From the NCBI GenBank assembly GCA_022508665.1, contig JAFLUT010000018.1:1-32712 (forward strand): a DNA stretch of 32,712 nucleotides, given 5' to 3'. Within the stretch, counting starts at the first letter, position 1. Each line of letters starts with the position of its first letter. Both the position numbers and the translations under genes were made by a program. Below are positions 16,392-23,950 of this stretch, piece by piece. Under the pieces are notes generated by a model. It was not told the DNA's origin. It searched no databases and was given only the letters and a program-made list of their open reading frames with translations. The DNA is from Prevotellaceae bacterium. Its GTDB lineage: Bacteria; Bacteroidota; Bacteroidia; Bacteroidales; Bacteroidaceae.

Positions 16392-17467
16392 TGAGAAACA
16401 CCTTCGGACATATATTCACGCTCACCACGTTTGGCGAAAGTCACGGAGCCGGAGTTGGCGGTGTAGTGGACGGCTTGCCTGCTGGAATTGAGATAGATAC
16501 GGACTTTATACAGTCGGAACTCGACCGACGCAAGCCGGGGCAGAGCCGCATCACCACGGGGCGGCAGGAAGGCGACGTGGTGGAGTTGCTGTCGGGCGTG
16601 TTTGAGGGCAAGAGTACGGGATGCCCCATTGGTTTTCTCGTCCGCAACACCAATCAGCATTCGAGCGATTATGAGAATGTGCGTAACGTGTTCCGCCCTT
16701 CTCATGCGGATTTTACTTATACGCAGAAATATGGTTTGCGCGACCACAGGGGCGGAGGGCGGTCGTCTGCCCGTGAGACGATTTCCCGATGCGTTGGCGG
16801 CGCGTTGGCAAAACTGGCTTTGAGACAGTTGGGAATAGAGGTTACGGCATACACATCGCAGGTTGGCACGATTGCCCTTGACCGTGACTACACAAGGTAT
16901 GACCTGACGCAGATTGAACGTAACCCAGTCAGATGCCCCGACCAGCAGGTGGCAAAGCAAATGGAGCAGTTAATCCTTGATGTGAAACGTGACGGCGATA
17001 CTATCGGGGGCGTTGTTACATGCATCATAAAAGGGTGTCCGACAGGTCTTGGCGAACCTGCATTTTCGAAGTTGCATGCCGAACTTGGTGCTGCTATGCT
17101 GGGAATAAACGCTGTGAAGGGCTTTGAGTATGGCGAAGGTTTCGACGGAGTAAGCCAGAGAGGGTCGGAACAGAACGATATTTTCTTTTCCGACAATGGG
17201 CAAATCTCAACTCGCACCAATCACTCGGGAGGCATTCAAGGTGGCATATCCAATGGGCAGGACATCTATTTCCGTGTGCTTTTCAAGCCTGTTGCCACGC
17301 AGTTGCGACCGCAGCCAACAGTGACCATGCAGGGAGAGGAGACGGAACTGGAAGTGAAGGGAAGGCACGACCCGTGCGTATTGCCTCGTGCTGTGCCAGT
17401 GGTTGAGGCTATGGCGGCAATGACGATATTAGACCATTATTTAATAAATGAGACAGTAAAGTTATGA
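16391..17467 (+). CDS. aroC: Chorismate synthase
   Basis: Last step of the shikimate pathway: converts 5-enolpyruvylshikimate 3-phosphate to chorismate using reduced FMN. The protein is 358 aa, normal for the family. Signatures include FGESHG near the N-terminus, [13 protein letters not shown], and the C-terminal [17 protein letters not shown]. The frame is open 24 bp further into slyD; I choose ATG 16391 (MRNTFGHIF), with 16388 as an alternative. Its TGA (17465-17467) overlaps the ssb ATG (17464) as ATGA, so slyD, aroC and ssb are probably translated from one message. Confidence 0.96.
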   Translation: MRNTFGHIFTLTTFGESHGAGVGGVVDGLPAGIEIDTDFIQSELDRRKPGQSRITTGRQEGDVVELLSGVFEGKSTGCPIGFLVRNTNQHSSDYENVRNVFRPSHADFTYTQKYGLRDHRGGGRSSARETISRCVGGALAKLALRQLGIEVTAYTSQVGTIALDRDYTRYDLTQIERNPVRCPDQQVAKQMEQLILDVKRDGDTIGGVVTCIIKGCPTGLGEPAFSKLHAELGAAMLGINAVKGFEYGEGFDGVSQRGSEQNDIFFSDNGQISTRTNHSGGIQGGISNGQDIYFRVLFKPVATQLRPQPTVTMQGEETELEVKGRHDPCVLPRAVPVVEAMAAMTILDHYLINETVKL

Positions 17468-17877
17468 ATAAAGTAATGCTTATAGGCAACGTGGGCGCTG
17501 ACCCGCAGGTGAAATATCTTGATCAAGGCGTATGTGTGGCGCAGGTACGTCTTGCCACAACCGAGCGTGGCTATACGCTGCAAAACGGTACTCAAGTTCC
17601 CGACCGTACAGAATGGCACACCTGCATTTTCTGGCGGAAGTTGGGAGAGACGGTGGAGAAGTATGTGCATAAGGGCGACAAACTGTATGTGGAAGGCAAA
17701 ATTCAGAGCCGCGACTGGACAGACCGACAAGGTGTAAGTCGCAAGGCGATAGAGATAATGGTGGACAACATGGAATTGCTATCTCCCAAACCGTCGACAC
17801 AGCAGCCGGCTCAGTCTCAGCCAGAAACTCCACCAGCGGTAACTCCGTCACAGAATAATGGCGAATATCCATTCTGA
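17464..17877 (+). CDS. ssb: Single-stranded DNA-binding protein
   Basis: Binds single-stranded DNA in replication, repair and recombination. An OB fold covers about residues 1-105 ([49 protein letters not shown]). A Gln/Pro/Ser-rich linker follows, and the protein ends NGEYPF. Most bacterial SSBs end in an acidic tip such as DDLPF that recruits partner proteins; here only one acidic residue precedes the final PF. Length is 137 aa. It is coupled to aroC by an ATGA overlap, an unusual partner for a DNA-replication protein. Many Bacteroidota carry more than one ssb, so this may not be the only copy. Confidence 0.95.
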   Translation: MNKVMLIGNVGADPQVKYLDQGVCVAQVRLATTERGYTLQNGTQVPDRTEWHTCIFWRKLGETVEKYVHKGDKLYVEGKIQSRDWTDRQGVSRKAIEIMVDNMELLSPKPSTQQPAQSQPETPPAVTPSQNNGEYPF

Positions 17878-17951
17878 TGAAGGAAGAAGAAGGTTTACAT
17901 ATATTTATAAGACTTTTCCATAATCTTTAATAGATAAAAAATCAAATTCTT

Positions 17952-18704
17952 ATGCCTACAATTATTGCAGGGCCATGTGTCATAGAGACGATGGAATGCC
18001 TTGAACAGGTTGCTCAAGAGATTGTGCGTCTTAATGAGAAATATGGCATCGACATCATCTTTAAGTCCTCTTTCGACAAAGCCAACCGCACAAGTATACA
18101 CTCTTTCCGTGGCCCGGGGCTTGAGAAAGGGATGCAGATGCTTGCTGACATAAAGGAGAAGTATTCTCTCCGCATACTTACCGACATACACGAGAGTTAT
18201 CAAGCGCAAGCAGCAGGTGAAGTGGCTGATGTTCTGCAAATTCCTGCTTTCCTATGCCGTCAGACAGATTTGCTGGTGGCGGCTGCTCGAACAGGGCGTA
18301 TCGTCAATATCAAGAAGGCGCAGTTCCTCTCGGGGCTTGACATGGAGTTCCCCGTGCAGAAGGTGCGTGAAAGTGGCAATGACAATGTGTGGCTGACTGA
18401 GCGTGGCAATATCTATGGCTATAATAACCTTGCCGTGGATTTTCGTAATATCGCCGATATGCACCACTTTGTGGACACCGTTATAATGGACTGCACTCAC
18501 TCCGTACAGCGCCCGGGAGCGGCTGGCGGAAAGACTGGCGGCAACCGTGAATTCGTTCCTGCTATGGCACTGGCAGCCAAGGCGTTTGGTGCTAACGGGT
18601 ATTTCTTTGAGGTACATCCCGATCCCGATAATGCCATGTCCGACGGCCCTAATATGCTGCACCTTTCTGATTTGGATAAAGTGGTCGCTACATTGGTAGA
18701 TTGA
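17952..18704 (+). CDS. kdsA: 3-deoxy-8-phosphooctulonate synthase (KDO-8-P synthase)
   Basis: Condenses phosphoenolpyruvate with arabinose 5-phosphate to KDO-8-phosphate for the inner core of lipopolysaccharide. At 250 aa it is short compared with E. coli KdsA (284 aa). Motifs: IIFKSSFDKANRTSIHSFRGPG, split here as FKSSFDKANR and SIHSFRGPG; PAFLCRQTDLL; IMDCTHSVQRPG; and FEVHPDPDNAMSDGP. Residue Cys9 in IAGPCVIE occupies the place of the E. coli Asn26, which marks the metal-dependent class. The gene lies 74 bp after ssb and is closed by a strong terminator. LPS synthesis fits a Gram-negative host. Confidence 0.95.
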   Translation: MPTIIAGPCVIETMECLEQVAQEIVRLNEKYGIDIIFKSSFDKANRTSIHSFRGPGLEKGMQMLADIKEKYSLRILTDIHESYQAQAAGEVADVLQIPAFLCRQTDLLVAAARTGRIVNIKKAQFLSGLDMEFPVQKVRESGNDNVWLTERGNIYGYNNLAVDFRNIADMHHFVDTVIMDCTHSVQRPGAAGGKTGGNREFVPAMALAAKAFGANGYFFEVHPDPDNAMSDGPNMLHLSDLDKVVATLVD

Positions 18705-18753
18705 CAAGGTTGTTTTGACGCAATAACTACTTCTGAAAAATAGCATTATACAT

Positions 18754-18797
18754 TCCCTTTTCCTCAAAAAACATTAAGAGAGGAAAAGGGATTTCAT
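18754..18797 (+). terminator. Intrinsic terminator after kdsA
   Basis: TCCCTTTTCCTC (18754-18765) and GAGGAAAAGGGA (18780-18791) form a perfect 12-bp stem with a 14-nt loop, followed by T-rich sequence (TTTCATATTTTTGG). The A/T tracts inside may let it work in both directions. Confidence 0.8.
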
Positions 18798-18848
18798 ATT
18801 TTTGGAAATTTATCGGGATTTATAATAAATAAACTGAAAATAATTCCG

Positions 18849-18856
18849 TAACTTTG
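18849..18856 (+). promoter_or_regulatory. Promoter -7 element (TAACTTTG) for glmS
   Basis: TAACTTTG lies 22 bp before the glmS ATG and just after the kdsA terminator. No good -33 TTTG is present at the usual spacing. The predicted leader is only about 15 nt, too short for a glmS ribozyme. Confidence 0.55.
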
Positions 18857-18878
18857 CATAATAATTACAATATATAGT

Positions 18879-20723
18879 ATGTGTGGAATAGTAGGATATA
18901 TAGGCAAGCGAAATGCTTACCCAGTTTTGATAAAAGGACTTAAACGTCTGGAATACAGAGGATATGACAGTGCAGGCGTGGCACTCTTGACCGATGGTGG
19001 TGATTTGAGGGTGTATAAGACAAAAGGCAAGGTTGCTGACCTTGAGAATTACGCTGCCGACAAGGACGCAAGTGGCACTGTGGGGATTGCACACACTCGT
19101 TGGGCTACTCACGGAGAGCCTAACTCTACAAATGCTCATCCTCATATTTCATATTCGGGCAATTTGGCAATCATACACAATGGCATTATTGAAAACTATG
19201 CCTCGCTGAAAAAGCATTTGCAAGATAACGGCATTGAGTTCAAGAGCAATACAGATACAGAGGTGTTGGTGCAGTTGGTTGAATATATCCGTACAAAAAG
19301 AAATACGGATTTGCTGACCGCTGTGCGTATTGCCTTGCGTTCTGTCATTGGAGCATACGCAATTGCCATTCTTGACAAGAATGACCCCGACCAAATCATT
19401 GCTGCACGAAAGAGCAGCCCACTCGCTGTGGGCATTGGAGAGGATGAGTTTTTCCTTGCCAGTGATGCCAGCCCGATAATTGAATATACAAATAAGGTTA
19501 TCTACTTAGACGACAAGGATATTGCGGTTATCCGCAGAGGCGAGGAGGTTGAGATTGTAGACTTCTACAACGAGAAAATGGAGCATGAGGTTCAGACAAT
19601 AGATTTGGACTTATCGCAAATAGAGAAAGGTGGATTTCCGCACTTTATGCTCAAAGAGATTTTTGAGCAGCCTGAGTGCTTAAGAGATTGCATGAGGGGG
19701 CGTATCAATGTGGAGGCAAATAATGTGGTTCTTTCGGCTATAATTGACTATCGAAAGCACCTCATCAACCCTCGTCGCATCATTATCGTAGCGTGTGGCA
19801 CAAGTTGGCATGCGGCATTGATTGGCAAGCAGTTGATAGAGGACTTCTGCCAGATACCTGTTGAGGTGGAATATGCCAGCGAGTTCAGATACAGCAACCC
19901 TGTAATCAATGACCAAGATGTTGTGATAGCAATCAGCCAGTCGGGCGAAACAGCCGATACGCTTGCTGCCATTGAGTTGGCAAAAAGCAAAGGGGCGTTT
20001 ATCTATGGCATCTGCAATGCTATAGGTTCAAGCATTCCTCGTGCTACTCACACAGGGTCTTACATACATGTTGGACCTGAAATTGGTGTGGCATCTACAA
20101 AGGCATTTACTGGTCAAGTGACTGTGCTGACGATGCTTGCTCTCGCCCTTGGCAAAGAAAGAGGCACAATAGACAATGTGCGTTACACCAAAGTGATAGA
20201 GGAACTGAATGCGATACCTACCAAAATGGAGGAACTGCTGAAACAAGGAGAGAAGATAAAGGACATCAGCCGCATATTCACGTACGCTCATAATTTCTTG
20301 TATCTTGGACGCGGATACAACTACCCAGTTGCCCTTGAAGGTGCATTGAAACTGAAAGAAATATCTTATATTCATGCAGAGGGCTACCCTGCAGCAGAGA
20401 TGAAGCACGGCCCTATCGCATTGATTGACGAAGAAATGCCAGTGGTGGTTGTGGCAACGAAGAATATGCTGTATGACAAGGTGCTTAGCAACATCCAAGA
20501 AATCAAGGCACGTCATGCAAGGATTATCGCCATTGTTTCGGAAGGCGACGAAACGGTGAGGAAAATGGCAGACTCTGTGATTGAACTCCCTCACACAGAA
20601 GAATGCCTCGAACCGCTGTTGGCTTCCATTCCGCTGCAGATGCTGGCATACTACATAGCCGTGGCAAAGGGGAAGGATGTTGACCAACCACGAAACTTGG
20701 CAAAGTCGGTGACAGTTGAGTAA
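18879..20723 (+). CDS. glmS: Glutamine-fructose-6-phosphate aminotransferase (isomerizing)
   Basis: Makes glucosamine 6-phosphate from fructose 6-phosphate and glutamine, the entry step to peptidoglycan and LPS amino sugars. The 614-aa protein starts MCGIVGYIG, with Cys2 as the N-terminal nucleophile after Met removal. The glutaminase domain covers about 1-240 (RLEYRGYDSAGVA, HTRWATHGEP). Two SIS domains follow: CGTSWHAALIGK and AISQSGETADTLAA in the first, and YPVALEGALKLKEISYIHAEG, given here as ALEGALKLKEISY, in the second. The C-terminal NLAKSVTVE carries the substrate-binding Lys609. Complete. It heads a run of glutamine amidotransferase genes on the same strand. Confidence 0.97.
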   Translation: MCGIVGYIGKRNAYPVLIKGLKRLEYRGYDSAGVALLTDGGDLRVYKTKGKVADLENYAADKDASGTVGIAHTRWATHGEPNSTNAHPHISYSGNLAIIHNGIIENYASLKKHLQDNGIEFKSNTDTEVLVQLVEYIRTKRNTDLLTAVRIALRSVIGAYAIAILDKNDPDQIIAARKSSPLAVGIGEDEFFLASDASPIIEYTNKVIYLDDKDIAVIRRGEEVEIVDFYNEKMEHEVQTIDLDLSQIEKGGFPHFMLKEIFEQPECLRDCMRGRINVEANNVVLSAIIDYRKHLINPRRIIIVACGTSWHAALIGKQLIEDFCQIPVEVEYASEFRYSNPVINDQDVVIAISQSGETADTLAAIELAKSKGAFIYGICNAIGSSIPRATHTGSYIHVGPEIGVASTKAFTGQVTVLTMLALALGKERGTIDNVRYTKVIEELNAIPTKMEELLKQGEKIKDISRIFTYAHNFLYLGRGYNYPVALEGALKLKEISYIHAEGYPAAEMKHGPIALIDEEMPVVVVATKNMLYDKVLSNIQEIKARHARIIAIVSEGDETVRKMADSVIELPHTEECLEPLLASIPLQMLAYYIAVAKGKDVDQPRNLAKSVTVE

Positions 20724-20744
20724 TACACGATTTAAGGATAAGAG

Positions 20745-20790
20745 GAGAGAGGTGAAAGGTAACCAAGTTACCCTATAACCCCTAACCTCT
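20745..20790 (+). repeat. Structured intergenic element before the PurF-family gene
   Basis: GGTAAC/GTTACC (20758-20763 and 20767-20772) form an inner stem, and AGAGGT (20748-20753) pairs with ACCTCT (20785-20790). GAGAGAGGT, ACCAA-T-ACC and an ACCT run recur in the same order before carB (23896-23930), so the two may be copies of one dispersed element. Confidence 0.5.
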
Positions 20791-20838
20791 AACCTGCAAA
20801 TAAAAAGAACACGAACACAAATACACATAATTATATAT

Positions 20839-22749
20839 ATGGAACCACTCAAGCATGAATGCGGCATAGTAATGATTCGTCTGCGTAAACCGTTGGAACA
20901 CTACCAACGAAAGTACGGGACATGGATGTATGGCCTCAACAAACTCTATCTTATGATGGAGAAACAGCATAATAGAGGGCAAGAAGGAGCAGGCATCAGT
21001 TGCGTGAAACTGGCGGCAAATCCCGGGGAAGAGTATATGTTTCGTGAGAAAGCCCTTGGGTCTGGTGCTATCACGGAGGTTTTTGCCAATGTCTACCAAC
21101 ACTTTCAGTATTACTCCCCTGAGAAAGTAGCCGATGCCGCTTATGCAAAGAAATCCCTCCCCTTCGCTGGGGAGCTCTATATGGGCCACCTCCGGTATTC
21201 AACCACCGGCAAGAGTGGTCTTTCTTTTGTGCATCCGTTCCTGAGACGCAACAACTGGAGAGCCAAGAACCTATGCCTGTGCGGAAATTTCAACATGACA
21301 AATGTGGATGAGTTTTTTGCAGAGATAGCGAAGACAGGACAGCATCCACGGATATATTCCGACACCTACATCATGCTTGAGCAGGTAGGGCATCGCCTTG
21401 ACAGAGAGTCCGAGAGATTGTGGCAAGAGGCAGACGAGAAAGGACTTGAAGGCTATGACATAACTGACTATATCGAGGAAAACATAAGGATGGAAAACGT
21501 GCTTAGTACATCTGCTCCTCTGTGGGACGGCGGATATGTGGTGTGCGGTCAGACAGGGTCGGGAGAGATGTTCTCCATGCGCGACCCATGGGGCATACGC
21601 CCAGCCTTTTGGTATATGGACGATGAAATCCTCGTTGTAGCATCGGAACGCCCTGCCATTCAGACTGCACTCGACCTCGACGTGGAGCAAATACATGAGT
21701 TGGAGCCGGGGCAGGCAGTCGTATGCAATAAATATGGCGATGTTCGTTTTTCTCAGATTATAGAGCCAAAAGAAAACCAAAAGTGTTCTTTTGAGAGGAT
21801 TTATTTCAGCCGAGGAAGCGACCAAGACATATACAAGGAACGCAAGGCATTAGGACGTCAGTTGCTCGATCCTATTTTGAAAGCAATAGACGGAGATGTG
21901 GCTCACACTGTATTTTCGTTCATCCCCAATACGGCAGAGGTGGCGTTTTTCGGAATGCAGGAAGGATTTAAGAACTATCTGCATGAACAAAAAATCCAGA
22001 AACTGATGAATCTTGACCACAAGCCAACGGAGGAAGAACTGCGTGCCATTATCACGCAACAAGTCCGCACGGAAAAGGTTGTGCTGAAAGACATAAAACT
22101 GCGTACATTCATCACGGAAAGCGATTCTCGCAACGACCTCGCCGCCCATGTGTATGACATTACATACGGAAGTTTAGAGCCTTACGTAGACAATCTTGTG
22201 GTCATAGACGACTCTATCGTCAGAGGTACGACACTGCGAGAAAGCATCATACGCATTCTCGACCGTCTGCACCCAAAGAAAATAGTTATCGTTAGTTCTT
22301 CTCCACAGGTAAGATACCCTGATTATTACGGAATTGACATGTCGAAGATGAGCGAGTTCATTGCTTTCCGAGCAGCCATAGAACTCTTGAAAGACCGTAA
22401 TAAGGAGCAGGTTATCTACCGAGTGTATCAGAAGTGCAAGGCACAGGTAAATCTCCCCAAAGAGAAGATGAGCAACTATGTGAAAGAGATTTATGCTCCA
22501 TTTACCGAGCAGGACATTTCTAACAAAATGGCGGAAATGCTTCGGGCCCCGGGGGTCACCTCTGACATAGAAATAGTTTATCAAAGCATTGACGGACTGC
22601 ACAAGGCATGCCCAAATCATCCCGGAGACTGGTATTTTTCAGGTGACTACCCTACCCCCGGCGGTGTTCGGCTCGTCAATCAAGCATTTATCAACTATGT
22701 TGAACAGGTCTATCTTAACGAACCGGGCAGACTTAATTTTAAGGAATAA
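20839..22749 (+). CDS. Amidophosphoribosyltransferase-like protein (PurF family, long form)
   Basis: Glutamine amidotransferase of the PurF type: would transfer glutamine nitrogen to PRPP, giving phosphoribosylamine for purine synthesis. The 636-aa protein is longer than classic PurF (about 470-510 aa). A seven-residue propeptide (MEPLKHE) precedes Cys8, the probable nucleophile (ECGIVMIRL). Glutaminase elements include HNRGQEGAGI and GHLRYSTTG. The phosphoribosyltransferase domain has the PRPP loop VVIDDSIVRGTTL. The extra length lies in inserts around the glutaminase domain and between 350 and 430, plus a C-terminal extension. Bacteroidota often also have a standard PurF, so whether this one serves general purine synthesis or a side role is open. 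Spacing to carA is 29 bp. Confidence 0.88.
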   Translation: MEPLKHECGIVMIRLRKPLEHYQRKYGTWMYGLNKLYLMMEKQHNRGQEGAGISCVKLAANPGEEYMFREKALGSGAITEVFANVYQHFQYYSPEKVADAAYAKKSLPFAGELYMGHLRYSTTGKSGLSFVHPFLRRNNWRAKNLCLCGNFNMTNVDEFFAEIAKTGQHPRIYSDTYIMLEQVGHRLDRESERLWQEADEKGLEGYDITDYIEENIRMENVLSTSAPLWDGGYVVCGQTGSGEMFSMRDPWGIRPAFWYMDDEILVVASERPAIQTALDLDVEQIHELEPGQAVVCNKYGDVRFSQIIEPKENQKCSFERIYFSRGSDQDIYKERKALGRQLLDPILKAIDGDVAHTVFSFIPNTAEVAFFGMQEGFKNYLHEQKIQKLMNLDHKPTEEELRAIITQQVRTEKVVLKDIKLRTFITESDSRNDLAAHVYDITYGSLEPYVDNLVVIDDSIVRGTTLRESIIRILDRLHPKKIVIVSSSPQVRYPDYYGIDMSKMSEFIAFRAAIELLKDRNKEQVIYRVYQKCKAQVNLPKEKMSNYVKEIYAPFTEQDISNKMAEMLRAPGVTSDIEIVYQSIDGLHKACPNHPGDWYFSGDYPTPGGVRLVNQAFINYVEQVYLNEPGRLNFKE

Positions 22750-22778
22750 GAAACAATACACAAATAATATATACGGCA

Positions 22779-23879
22779 ATGAGAAATGTAACACTTATCT
22801 TAGATGACGGAACAGAATTTCACGGCAAATCATTTGGCTATGAGAAGCCTGTAGCAGGAGAAGTGGTATTCAACACAGCCATGACAGGCTATCCCGAAAG
22901 TCTGACAGACCCGTCATACGCAGGGCAACTCATGGTGCTGACATATCCGCTTGTTGGCAACTATGGCGTACCTGCTTTCAGCATTGAGCCTAATGGCATA
23001 GCCACTTTCATGGAGAGTGACAAGATACACGCAGAAGCAATCATAGTAAGTGACTATAGCACAGAATTTTCGCACTGGAACGCTAAGGAAAGTCTTGCCG
23101 ACTGGCTGAAACGAGAGCAAGTGCCGGGAATAACAGGCATTGATACCCGACAACTGACAAAGGTGCTACGTGAGCATGGTGTGATGATGGGAAAGATTGT
23201 CTTTGACGATGCAACGGACAATGCTCCAACTGCTCAATATGAAGGTGTTAATTATATAGCGAAAGTATCGTGCAAGGAGGTCATACGCTATAACGAAGGC
23301 AAGGAGAAAAAGGTTGTCCTTGTTGATTGCGGAGTGAAAAACAACATCATCAGATGTCTGTTAAATCGTGATGTGGAGGTTATTCGTGTTCCGTGGAATT
23401 ATGATTTCAACACAATTGAATTTGACGGTCTCTTCCTTGCGAATGGCCCCGGCGACCCTGACACGGCGACAGAGACGGTGGCTAATATCAGGAAGTTCAT
23501 CAGTGCCGAAATAAGCAAGGCAGAAAAAGGCGGTGCAGTTCGTCCGTGCATGGGTATTTGTATGGGAAATCAGTTGCTTTCAAAGGCAGCAGGTGCTTCT
23601 ATATACAAACTGAAATACGGTCATCGTTCACACAATCAGCCCGTTCGTCAAGTGGGTACAACAAAGTGTTTCATCACATCGCAAAACCACGGATATGCAG
23701 TCGATAACAGCACATTACCTGCCGATTGGGAACCACTTTTCATAAATATGAACGATGGGTCAAACGAAGGCATACGGCACAAGAAATATCCATGGTTCTC
23801 CGCACAGTTCCACCCAGAGGCAGCCAGCGGGCCTGTAGATACAGAATTTTTGTTTGACGAATTTGTAAACCTTTTGTAA
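22779..23879 (+). CDS. carA: Carbamoyl-phosphate synthase small (glutaminase) subunit
   Basis: Splits glutamine and passes ammonia to CarB for carbamoyl phosphate, the precursor of pyrimidines and arginine. The 366-aa protein has the N-terminal small-subunit domain (LILDDGTEFHGKSFG, VVFNTAMTGYPESLTDPSY) and a class I amidotransferase domain with nucleophile Cys261 (GICMGNQLL) and His345/Glu347 (FHPEAASG). Complete, and starts at ATG 22779. It is followed by carB after 71 bp that contain a structured repeat. Confidence 0.97.
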   Translation: MRNVTLILDDGTEFHGKSFGYEKPVAGEVVFNTAMTGYPESLTDPSYAGQLMVLTYPLVGNYGVPAFSIEPNGIATFMESDKIHAEAIIVSDYSTEFSHWNAKESLADWLKREQVPGITGIDTRQLTKVLREHGVMMGKIVFDDATDNAPTAQYEGVNYIAKVSCKEVIRYNEGKEKKVVLVDCGVKNNIIRCLLNRDVEVIRVPWNYDFNTIEFDGLFLANGPGDPDTATETVANIRKFISAEISKAEKGGAVRPCMGICMGNQLLSKAAGASIYKLKYGHRSHNQPVRQVGTTKCFITSQNHGYAVDNSTLPADWEPLFINMNDGSNEGIRHKKYPWFSAQFHPEAASGPVDTEFLFDEFVNLL

Positions 23880-23895
23880 TATAAAAGGCGAGAGG

Positions 23896-23919
23896 GAGAG
23901 AGGTCACCAAATCACCTCT
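23896..23919 (+). repeat. Structured intergenic element before carB
   Basis: AGAGGT (23899-23904) and ACCTCT (23914-23919) form a stem with a 9-nt loop. The segment starts GAGAGAGGT and continues ACCAAATCACC, matching the order of blocks in the element at 20745-20790. It could be an mRNA processing or attenuation site between carA and carB, or a dispersed repeat. Confidence 0.5.
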
Positions 23920-23950
23920 ATCCCCAAACCTTGTAACCAAAGCAAAAATT

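Noticed and set aside
16109-16960. 283-aa minus-strand frame across slyD and aroC
   Set aside because: It is antisense to two certain genes, has Pro/Ser/His-rich composition typical of such shadows, and no recognisable motif.
18857-18878. glmS ribozyme or riboswitch before glmS
   Set aside because: Only about 15-20 nt separate the predicted start from the ATG, too little for the known ribozyme.
20028-20867. 279-aa minus-strand frame across the end of glmS
   Set aside because: Antisense to the second SIS domain of glmS; Cys- and His-rich without domain features.
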